Source: Mariniflexile sp. AS56 (GTDB taxonomy: Bacteria > Bacteroidota > Bacteroidia > Flavobacteriales > Flavobacteriaceae). Taken from it: a stretch of 64,000 nt of DNA. The translations under genes were made by a program, and so were the position numbers. This document shows positions 57,029 through 64,000 of the stretch, piece by piece. The notes under the pieces are model-generated. The model was not told where the DNA came from. It saw nothing but the letters and a program-made list of their open reading frames with translations, and made no database searches. Every line of letters begins with the position of its first letter. Within the stretch, counting starts at the first letter, position 1. The stretch lies in the NCBI RefSeq assembly GCF_030552475.1, contig NZ_JAUPED010000006.1, positions 62,001 through 126,000 of the forward strand. The letters run 5' to 3'.

Positions 57029-57985
57029 TTATTTTTTTATAGCTTTTACAGTCGCTATACTAACACCTTCGGAGTTTTGACATTTTACTAAGTAAATACC
57101 TTTTGATAATGCGGACATATCGACACCACCTTTTACTTTTTGCGTGCTTATTTTAGAACCTAATAAGTTATATATTTCTACAGAAGCAATGTCTTTTGTT
57201 GAAAAATATAAACGGTCTGTTACTGGGTTTGGGTAGGCATTGAATGAGGATTTTGATTGAATATCATTAACACCAAGGACGGTTGAGCTATATAAACTCG
57301 AAATAAAAGCATCATCAGCAGCACCCGAATAAATACGTAAATCGTCAATGGCACCTGTAAAACCTCTTGCGGCTGGATTTCCATTGTAGTCGTTACCTAC
57401 TCTAAGTTTTGAAGCCGTTGTATCAACATCTGTCTGCCAGTTGTTATTGGCAAGAAATGCACCATTTATATATAATTTAATACTATTAGGACCAACAGAG
57501 TTATCAAATACAACAGCCACATGGTACCAAGTATCAACAACTAAATCTGGTGACGATACATTAAAACCTTTACCTTGAATCTCAATTCTAAGTTTCACAC
57601 CCTGAGCTTGGAAGGTCCATCGTTTAAAATTTACAGCTTCACCTAAGCCAACTATAGCCTGCCCGCTACCAACAATGGATGTTAATTTTATCCAAGCGGC
57701 CATGGTTCGTGATGCATTTCCAGAAATGCTAAAATCGGTGGCAGTTTCTAAATAATCTGCAGCAGTAAAGCCGGTTACTGCTCCATTTGTTACACCGTCT
57801 TGTCCTTTTTCAAAGGCGGCAGTAAACCCTGTAGATTCTGTTAAATTCCAATTTGTAGTTTCGTCAAGTAAGTTTCCATCAAACTTATAATGGGCCTCTA
57901 ATGTTTGCGCATTTAAACTGTTTCCTGCCAAAATAAGAACAGTCATCGTGAAGAGTGATTTTAGAAAAGTAGTTTTTTGTTTCAT
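57029..57985 (-). CDS. Secreted LamG-like protein with T9SS tail
   Basis: 318 residues. The signal peptide ends near SLNAQT. A classic LamG/concanavalin domain (about 27-230) has LEAHYKFDGNLLDET, RTMAAWIKLTSI, DTWYHVAVVFDN, SIKLYINGAFLA and GFTGAIDDLRIYSGA. A T9SS tail follows (NAYPNPVTDRL to VKAIKK). No hydrolase motif is visible. It is likely a secreted or surface glycan-binding protein and the first gene after promoter element H, upstream of the GH30-like enzyme. Its T9SS tail is closely similar to that of the LamG protein at 54093-55217. Confidence 0.88.
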   Translation of the reverse strand: MKQKTTFLKSLFTMTVLILAGNSLNAQTLEAHYKFDGNLLDETTNWNLTESTGFTAAFEKGQDGVTNGAVTGFTAADYLETATDFSISGNASRTMAAWIKLTSIVGSGQAIVGLGEAVNFKRWTFQAQGVKLRIEIQGKGFNVSSPDLVVDTWYHVAVVFDNSVGPNSIKLYINGAFLANNNWQTDVDTTASKLRVGNDYNGNPAARGFTGAIDDLRIYSGAADDAFISSLYSSTVLGVNDIQSKSSFNAYPNPVTDRLYFSTKDIASVEIYNLLGSKISTQKVKGGVDMSALSKGIYLVKCQNSEGVSIATVKAIKK

Positions 57986-58026
57986 TTTAATAAAGTTTAA
58001 ATAGTTAGTAATAATGCTAAACTATT

Positions 58027-58082
58027 TAAAATCTATCTAAATACTGGGGAGTATTGTAGCAATAAAGGAGTGAAAATGTTTC
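58027..58082 (-). promoter_or_regulatory. Shared PUL promoter element, copy in front of the LamG/GH30-like unit (site H)
   Basis: On the minus strand GAAACATTTT starts at 58082, followed at element positions 13-23 by CTCCTTTATTG. TAGATTTT lies at 58035-58028, one base closer than in the other copies. The LamG ATG is 43 bases downstream. The two sequence blocks match site C well (CTCC, then ATTG); the -7 ends TTTT instead of TTTG. Confidence 0.55.
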
Positions 58083-58177
58083 AGTTTTGAAAGAATGAGA
58101 TGAATATGATTTTAATTGTCCTTTTTAAGTGTTATATCTACTGATTTGTAACGTATTATCCTGGTTTCATTGATGCC

Positions 58178-59626
58178 TTATTGAAATTTAGTTTGCTGCT
58201 GTGTGTCAAATTCTGCTGAATATTCAATGTTTCTTTCAGTGGGTACAGGGGCATTGGATTCAAGTCTCCAAGTCTCTAGTTTTTTATAAAGCTCTTTTGT
58301 TTTCTGTGGGTTTTGTTCCGCAAGGTTATGTTGTTCACCTGCATCTTCCTTTAAATTATAAAGTTCCATGGCGTTATCTTCAAAATAATGATGTAATTTC
58401 CAATGTCCTGAGATTATTACAGAGCCAGGTCTAGTTCTAAATAAAGGATCTCTACTACCATCTTTTCCCTTATTGTAAGCTTGTAAGTAAATAGGGAAAT
58501 GAAAGAATAAGTCTCTGTCTTTTATAGTTTCTCCTTTAACAAGGTTGTTTAAATCTAAACCATCCAATACTTTAGCTCGGTTTTTTGGTTGTGCGATGGT
58601 TTGAAGCGTAGGGTAAAAGTCTAAATTTGAAACATTTGTATGGGTTACCGTATTGGCTGTTAAATGATCTGGCCATTTTATGATTAAAGGTACACGAACA
58701 CCACCTTCATAATACGAGCCTTTTCCGGCACGTAAGGGATCTTGATGCGAAATGGCACGAATACCTCCGTTATCTGAAGTAAAGATAATGAGGGTGTTTT
58801 TTTCTAAACCTTTTTCTTTTAAAGAAGCGAGTAACCTGCCTACGTTTTCATCCATAGAGGCTACCATAGCTGCGTATTCAGGGTTGTTTTGTCCGGCTAC
58901 ACCTTTCTTGTTTTTGAATTTTTCAATTAAATGTTCCTTGCCCATAATGGGGGTATGAACAGTGTAATAGGGTAGGTAAACAAAGAACGTACTGTCTTTA
59001 AATTTTTCAATAAAATTAATGGCTTCATTTGTTAAGCGATCTGTTAAATACTCGCCATCAGGACCATTTTTAATAAAATCGATGTTATACGGTGAAAAGT
59101 AACCACCTTTACCAGGGTTTCCTTTACTGCTGCCTCCCACATTTATATCAATACCTTGTTTCGATGGATCTTCTCCCACATGCCATTTCCCAAAACTCGC
59201 AGTGATATAGCCGGCCGATTTGAGCATTTGAGGTAACGTATAAATAGAATCATTGAGGTGATCTGTATTTTTTATAGGAATGATTTGTCGTGTTTTTATT
59301 TGCCCCCTATCTGAAGGACTCACGGTGAAAACTCCATGTCTGGGTGTGTTCAATCCAGAAATCATACAGGCTCTACTAGGCGCACAGTTGGCGGCACCAG
59401 CATAGGCATTTGTAAACACAAGACCTTCTTTTGCTAAAGCATTTAAGTTGGGCGTTTCGTAATAGGTACTCCCCATAAAGCCGAGGTCTTTCCAACCAAG
59501 GTCGTCAACATTAATAAGTATAATGTTTGGTTTTTTTATAGCTTTTTCTTTTGAAGCCGTTTTACAACCTAGTGCTAATAAGACAAAAAATATAAGGGCA
59601 GTGTTTAAAAGTTTTTGTAATAGCAT
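58178..59626 (-). CDS. Formylglycine-dependent sulfatase (S1 family), lipoprotein, CAPSR type
   Basis: Sulfatase of 482 residues with lipoprotein Cys21 (LALGCKTA). The metal motif is the variant DDLGWKDLG, and Cys81 in CAPSRACMISG is the formylglycine residue. GKWHVGEDPSKQGIDINVGGSS, GGYFSPYNIDFI, YTVHTPIMG and TSDNGG follow. GGYFSPY links it to the sulfatase at 31024-32616. Its ATG overlaps the stop of the HTCS gene by one base (TAATG), so the regulator and this sulfatase are translationally coupled. It may supply basal activity that generates the inducing sugar; that is inference. Confidence 0.95.
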   Translation of the reverse strand: MLLQKLLNTALIFFVLLALGCKTASKEKAIKKPNIILINVDDLGWKDLGFMGSTYYETPNLNALAKEGLVFTNAYAGAANCAPSRACMISGLNTPRHGVFTVSPSDRGQIKTRQIIPIKNTDHLNDSIYTLPQMLKSAGYITASFGKWHVGEDPSKQGIDINVGGSSKGNPGKGGYFSPYNIDFIKNGPDGEYLTDRLTNEAINFIEKFKDSTFFVYLPYYTVHTPIMGKEHLIEKFKNKKGVAGQNNPEYAAMVASMDENVGRLLASLKEKGLEKNTLIIFTSDNGGIRAISHQDPLRAGKGSYYEGGVRVPLIIKWPDHLTANTVTHTNVSNLDFYPTLQTIAQPKNRAKVLDGLDLNNLVKGETIKDRDLFFHFPIYLQAYNKGKDGSRDPLFRTRPGSVIISGHWKLHHYFEDNAMELYNLKEDAGEQHNLAEQNPQKTKELYKKLETWRLESNAPVPTERNIEYSAEFDTQQQTKFQ

Positions 59627-62600
59627 TAATCTTGATCTTTATATTTTTTAATGTATTCGGTAGGGCTCATACCATATTCTTTTTGGAAACATTTACCAAA
59701 ATATTTTTGATTATTAAATCCTGTCATGTATGCTATTTCAGAAAGGTATAAATCATTTGTTCTAAGCAGTTGTTCAGCGCGTTTTAATCTGATTTTCTTA
59801 ATGAAGTTTACGGGCGTATCATTTAAAATGGTTTGCAGTTTTCTATAAAGGTTGGCGCGACTCATACCAACTTCAGAGGCTAAGTATTCTACGCTTAATA
59901 AATTGTCATTCATAGATTCTTCAATAATAGCGACTAATTTGCGTATAAAGCGTTCGCTGTTTGAATCGACTTCAATTTCAGAAGGTTCTGCAGTTATCAC
60001 TTTACCAAATTGTTTTTTAAGTTGACCTCTTGCTATAAAGGTGTTTTTTACTTTCCATTTCACAAACTCTAGGCTGAACGGCTTTTCAATATAATCGTCG
60101 GCACCTAAACTTAAGCACTCTATTTTTGTTTCTTCAGAGTTTTTTGCGGTAAGCATGAATATAGGAATGCTGTTTATTTCTGGGTTTGCTTTAATTTGTT
60201 TTAACATAGAAATTCCATCTTCTACAGGCATTAATATATCGCTAATAATAAGCTGTGGTTTTTCTTTTAAAACGGCTTCATAACCTTCTTTTCCATTGGA
60301 TGCTTCAGTAATATTAAAGTCGTCTTTTAATTCTTCTTTAAGCATTTGCCTTAAATCTAGGTTATCCTCAACAAGCAATACTTTCGGTTTGTTGGTTTGT
60401 GGCTGGGTTTTAGCATCATTAGCCATCGCGACTTCTTCTATAACCTGAAATTCAGAATTTTTTATAAAGTTCTTTTTCAATGGTTCAGCCATTTGCAGGC
60501 GTTCCCCTTTAGTATATTTATTTTTATCTATAGGAAGAAGAAACGTAAATTTAGTATAGGTGTTTTCCTTACTTTCAACCGTGATAATACCGTGATGTCT
60601 ATCTATTAGTTTTTCAACTAATTCCATACCAATTCCGGTTCCTGGAATGTTGTTACTAGTCGATTTTGTTGCCTGATAATATCTATTAAAAATAAAAGGT
60701 AAATCGGATTCTGGTATGCCAACACCGTTGTCTTGAACCGTACATTTAATATAAGTTCCTTTGTCGAGGCGGAGTGTTGTCGCGCTTTCAGCGGTAATAT
60801 CGACCTTTTCTAAATTCACATTTATTTCTCCTTGTTTTGGGGTATACTTAAAGGCGTTAGAAAGTAGATTGAAAAGTATTTTTTCTAATATGTCAACATC
60901 ATACCACCCTTTAATTTCTTTCTCACTGGACGTAAATCCATATTTAATTTGATACATTTTAGCAAAGTCATTAAAAGCCTTTTTTATAATTTCAATGTCT
61001 TTAACAATATCATTTTTGGATATTCTAAGTTCAAATTTACCGGCATCAAACTTTCGGATGTCCATAATTTGATTGATTAGCCTACGCATTCTTAAGGTGT
61101 TATTGTAAATGCGTTGCGAGGTTACGGGACTAAGCGTGAAATTCTTTTCTTTTATAACTTTTTCAATGGTGCCAAAAATTAAAGACAGTGGCGTACGTAA
61201 CTCATGAGAAATATCGGTAAAAAACACCATTTTCATCCGGTTATGTTCATTGTCCTTTTCTCTACTAATAGTCTCTTTTACTAAATTCTTCTTTAAATTG
61301 TACCATCTTCGAACTAAAACAGCACCAATAAAAAGTAAAATGGCAGAAAAAAGGAAATAAGCGAAATAAGCCAAATTACTTCTCCAAATAGGTGGCTCTA
61401 TAGTGAATTTTAAGGCTGTTGGTGTCTCGTTCCAGAACCCGTCGCTGTTAGAACTTTTTACTTTAAAGGTGTAAGAACCAGGAGGCAAGTCGTTGTAATT
61501 GGCATTTCTATTTGATCCGTTTGTGTAAATCCAATAATTATTAAGGCCTTCTAGTTTATACGCGTATTCATTTTTAATAGGTGCTGTAAGGTCTAAGGAT
61601 GAGAAGCTTACAACAATATTGTTTTGATTATAAGGAAGCTCAATAGGGTTTTTGGATCCTATTTTAATATCGCTAGATGTGTTTAATTCTGAATTGGTTT
61701 GATCTGCTTTGGTAGCGCCAAGTGTTTTAAAATTAGTAATAACGGTTGAAGGAGTCTTGGTGTTTTGAGAAATTTCATTTGTTAAAACACTATAAAACCC
61801 ATTAGAACATCCAAAATATATTTGATCGCGCATGTTATTTGTTGCGCTAGATTTATAAATAAATTGGCTTTCTTGAATACCTTCTTCTATACCGAAATGT
61901 CTAAATTTTTCCTTCTTTAAATTATACCGAATCAATCCATCTTGGGTACTCAGCCAAATGTTTTTATTTCGATCTTCCTCGATTGACGAAATAGTATTGG
62001 AAACCAAACCGTTTGATTTAGTGAAATGTTTAAACTTATTGGCACCTTTAATGTATTGGTTTAATCCACCACCTCTGGTTCCTATCCAAATGGTGCCGCT
62101 ACTATCTTCAAATAAACTTAAAATAGCGTTTGATGTTAATCCGTTTTCTATGGATGGTAAATATTCTTCAATAGATTCATTATTAAAATCAACCTTAAAA
62201 AGGCCTTCCCCTCGTGTACCAATCCATAATTCATTTGTTATAGTGTATAACAAGGTTGATGTATGGTTATTGGCTAGTTTGGTTTTAACGGCTTGTTTAA
62301 ATTTTGATAGTTGATTTTCGGAGTTAATTATGTCTACGCCTCCATTCCATAAACCTACCCATATTTCATTATTGTTTATTACAGCAATATCATTTATTAT
62401 GTTTTTGAATTTTTTTATCTCTGTTAGTTTTAAGTTACGTTTCTGGGGTGTGTAGCTGTCTGTTATATATAGTGCTGAGTTGTTTACTAAAAGAAGTTTA
62501 TCTTTTTCGAAATTCCTGTATATAAGATTGAGGTTATTAATTCCTGTTTCAATTTTAAAGTAAGTATTTAACTTGGGGTTGTATTTGTATAACCCATCGT

Positions 62601-63741
62601 TCATGGCAACTAAAATGGTGTTTGGGTTATAGAATAATAGACTCCGCCCAATAGCATTATCAATCTTGTTTATGGTTTCTATTTTATTAAAATTGAAAAT
62701 AGAGGTTCGCCCTAAATATTTGTTAATACCTTTTAAAGTACCAATCCATAAGTTTCCGTTGGTATCAAATGTTGTATTGGTTATATGGTTGCTTTTTAAA
62801 CTGCCTTTTGAAGGGCTTTGAGAAAAGTTGGTAAACTCATAACTATTATCATTTCTAACAGCTTTAAATAACCCTCCTGTTGTGCCTATCCATATATCAT
62901 TATTGGTTGGGTTTAGTGTTAGGTATGTAGACGTTGCATTAGGAGCCGTAGGATTCATAAAGTTTTCATAATGCTCTAAAATCTCAACTTTGTAGTCTGT
63001 TTTATTATAACCTAAAACAAAAAGACCTTTGTCTGTAAGTGCTATAATTTTGTTGTTTTCAAAAAGTTTTAAAGACTTAATACTTTTTTTGAAATTGGAT
63101 TGTATGTATTCATTTTTATCGTTTAGAATAAAAATGCCTTTTGGTGTACCCAACCAATACCTTCCAAAATGGTCTTCTTCAAAAGAGTTTATTTGTCTTT
63201 CAAAGCTAATTAAATTAGCATCGTTCGTATAATTGAATTTGGTATCAAAATAAGTTTTGTCATATTCCTTAGTCGTTCTAATTTTAACAAGCCCTGTATT
63301 CCTTAAATTGGCCCAAATATCTCCATTAGAAGACTTATTTAGTACCGTTACTGTAATATTTTTGTAGAAGCCTTTAAATTTATTTTCACTTCTGTTATAG
63401 TGTATTAAATAGCTTTCACTTCCAATCCAGAGATTTGTGTTGTCGTCTTCTATAATAGAATTTATACCATTGTTAGGAATGGAGTGTTCGTCGAAAACGT
63501 CTAGCTGGAAAGAGATTAAATTATTACCATCGTAGCGGTATAGTCCTGTATCACACCCAATCCATAAATAACCATAACTGTCTACAAATTGTGTATTCAC
63601 TTTTTTATTAAAGGGCACACCTTGTATTTCCAACTCATGAAAATAAGTGTCGTTTGATTGGGCATAACTAAATGTGAAACTTAGTAGAAATAGATAAAAG
63701 GAGCAAGTTGTTAGGGGACGAATTTTATTTCTAAAAAACAT
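59626..63741 (-). CDS. Hybrid two-component system regulator (HTCS)
   Basis: Single-protein sensor and transcription factor of 1371 residues. A signal peptide or first membrane segment (about 8-27) precedes a periplasmic two-component-regulator propeller (about 35-690, repeats such as YGYLWIGCDTGLYRYDG and GTIWIGTRGGGLNQY). A Y_Y_Y domain (about 720-785) and a transmembrane helix (about 790-812) follow. Next come a HisKA domain with His846 in DISHELRTP, HATPase (DNGVGIPESDLPFIFNRY, GTGIGMELV), a receiver (about 1115-1235) with Asp1168 in IISDILMP, and an AraC-type HTH (about 1270-1368, LASEVGMSRANLYRKL). It would sense an oligosaccharide from this glycan and activate the PUL promoters. All phospho-transfer residues are present. 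Confidence 0.97.
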   Translation of the reverse strand: MFFRNKIRPLTTCSFYLFLLSFTFSYAQSNDTYFHELEIQGVPFNKKVNTQFVDSYGYLWIGCDTGLYRYDGNNLISFQLDVFDEHSIPNNGINSIIEDDNTNLWIGSESYLIHYNRSENKFKGFYKNITVTVLNKSSNGDIWANLRNTGLVKIRTTKEYDKTYFDTKFNYTNDANLISFERQINSFEEDHFGRYWLGTPKGIFILNDKNEYIQSNFKKSIKSLKLFENNKIIALTDKGLFVLGYNKTDYKVEILEHYENFMNPTAPNATSTYLTLNPTNNDIWIGTTGGLFKAVRNDNSYEFTNFSQSPSKGSLKSNHITNTTFDTNGNLWIGTLKGINKYLGRTSIFNFNKIETINKIDNAIGRSLLFYNPNTILVAMNDGLYKYNPKLNTYFKIETGINNLNLIYRNFEKDKLLLVNNSALYITDSYTPQKRNLKLTEIKKFKNIINDIAVINNNEIWVGLWNGGVDIINSENQLSKFKQAVKTKLANNHTSTLLYTITNELWIGTRGEGLFKVDFNNESIEEYLPSIENGLTSNAILSLFEDSSGTIWIGTRGGGLNQYIKGANKFKHFTKSNGLVSNTISSIEEDRNKNIWLSTQDGLIRYNLKKEKFRHFGIEEGIQESQFIYKSSATNNMRDQIYFGCSNGFYSVLTNEISQNTKTPSTVITNFKTLGATKADQTNSELNTSSDIKIGSKNPIELPYNQNNIVVSFSSLDLTAPIKNEYAYKLEGLNNYWIYTNGSNRNANYNDLPPGSYTFKVKSSNSDGFWNETPTALKFTIEPPIWRSNLAYFAYFLFSAILLFIGAVLVRRWYNLKKNLVKETISREKDNEHNRMKMVFFTDISHELRTPLSLIFGTIEKVIKEKNFTLSPVTSQRIYNNTLRMRRLINQIMDIRKFDAGKFELRISKNDIVKDIEIIKKAFNDFAKMYQIKYGFTSSEKEIKGWYDVDILEKILFNLLSNAFKYTPKQGEINVNLEKVDITAESATTLRLDKGTYIKCTVQDNGVGIPESDLPFIFNRYYQATKSTSNNIPGTGIGMELVEKLIDRHHGIITVESKENTYTKFTFLLPIDKNKYTKGERLQMAEPLKKNFIKNSEFQVIEEVAMANDAKTQPQTNKPKVLLVEDNLDLRQMLKEELKDDFNITEASNGKEGYEAVLKEKPQLIISDILMPVEDGISMLKQIKANPEINSIPIFMLTAKNSEETKIECLSLGADDYIEKPFSLEFVKWKVKNTFIARGQLKKQFGKVITAEPSEIEVDSNSERFIRKLVAIIEESMNDNLLSVEYLASEVGMSRANLYRKLQTILNDTPVNFIKKIRLKRAEQLLRTNDLYLSEIAYMTGFNNQKYFGKCFQKEYGMSPTEYIKKYKDQD

Positions 63742-63849
63742 GTGTGTGGCTATTTATTTGTTAAGTTGGGAAGCGTTTCCACTTCTAATAATTGTTGAGA
63801 TAATGGTGAAATCAACGATTGTACAATATCTTATTTTTTTTCTGACACT

Positions 63850-63878
63850 GCAACATTTTTACCACCCAATCATGTTGT
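63850..63878. repeat. Inverted GCAACAT/ATGTTGT half-sites upstream of the HTCS gene
   Basis: GCAACAT (63850-63856) and ATGTTGT (63872-63878) face each other with a 15-base spacer; the arms match in 6 of 7 positions. These are the same half-sites as in the shared promoter element. Neither direction has a good TAnnTTTG 48 bases on, so it is not called a promoter. It lies 109-137 bases upstream of the HTCS ATG and could be an autoregulatory site. Confidence 0.5.
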
Positions 63879-63933
63879 AAAAGGAGCGTAATAATGTCTC
63901 AAAACGGCAATATCTTAACTTTTTAAGGATTTT

Positions 63934-63989
63934 GCAACATATGAGAGCAACAAAAGAGAATATTAGTTTGAATGTTGGTTGTAAGTTTG
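63934..63989 (+). promoter_or_regulatory. Shared PUL promoter element facing the right edge (site F)
   Basis: GCAACATATG starts at 63934, GAGAA occupies element positions 23-27 as in sites A-C, and TAAGTTTG, a perfect TAnnTTTG, lies at 63982-63989, 48 bases after the box start. The centre lacks the CYCC block. It points to the plus strand beyond the window. The remainder of 63742-64000 shows no gene; no HTCS promoter could be identified with confidence. Confidence 0.6.
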
Positions 63990-64000
63990 GTACTGTAAAA

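Noticed and set aside
61958-62314. 118-codon open frame on the plus strand inside the HTCS gene
   Set aside because: It lies opposite the repetitive propeller region and shows no recognisable protein features.

Overview
The window looks like one large polysaccharide utilization locus (PUL) from a marine Flavobacteriaceae-type Bacteroidota. The evidence is AT-rich DNA, SusC/SusD pairs, many type IX secretion (T9SS) C-terminal sorting tails, TAnnTTTG-type promoters, a hybrid two-component regulator (HTCS), and nine formylglycine sulfatases. I see no tRNA, rRNA, CRISPR array or insertion sequence. Thirty-three protein genes are supported; one (a SusC at the left edge) is cut by the window.

Layout. 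Positions 1-7594 (minus strand): SusC, SusD, then a second SusC truncated by the window edge, for outer-membrane glycan import. Positions 7835-10927 (minus): a GH2 beta-galactosidase-like enzyme with its own promoter and terminator. Positions 11450-22791 (plus): two sulfatases, a LamG/esterase fusion, a tandem pair of GH128-like secreted enzymes, and the first of two paralogous clan GH-A/F5-8C proteins. This unit ends at a clear terminator. Positions 23108-51940 (plus, 17 genes): the second paralog, a clan GH-A/FN3 protein, five sulfatases, GH97, a GH43-like and a GH117-like propeller enzyme, GH116, a conserved lipoprotein of unknown function, GH29, GH95, a GH36-like enzyme, an SGNH esterase and a ThuA-LamG protein. 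Positions 51994-63741 (minus): a sulfatase, two LamG-T9SS proteins, a GH30-like secreted enzyme, a sulfatase, and the HTCS regulator.

Function. The gene set points to a sulfated, branched glycan rich in galactose and in fucose or L-galactose. Secreted T9SS enzymes would cut it at the surface, SusCD would import the pieces, and periplasmic or lipoprotein sulfatases and exo-glycosidases (GH2, GH29, GH36-like, GH95, GH97, GH116, GH117-like) would finish it. No classical agarase, carrageenase, fucanase or lyase family was recognised, so the endo-acting step probably lies with the less familiar GH128-like, GH30-like and clan GH-A proteins.

The main new observation is a shared promoter element. 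A box GYAACAT, followed at fixed distance by TAATTGAGAA, sits 48 bases upstream of a TAnnTTTG -7 element. Close copies precede the SusC, GH2, plus-strand unit 1, plus-strand unit 2 and LamG transcripts, and one faces the right edge. A weaker copy precedes the second LamG gene. This is a good candidate for the HTCS operator and makes the locus a regulon readable from sequence. Substrate and regulator assignment are inference.
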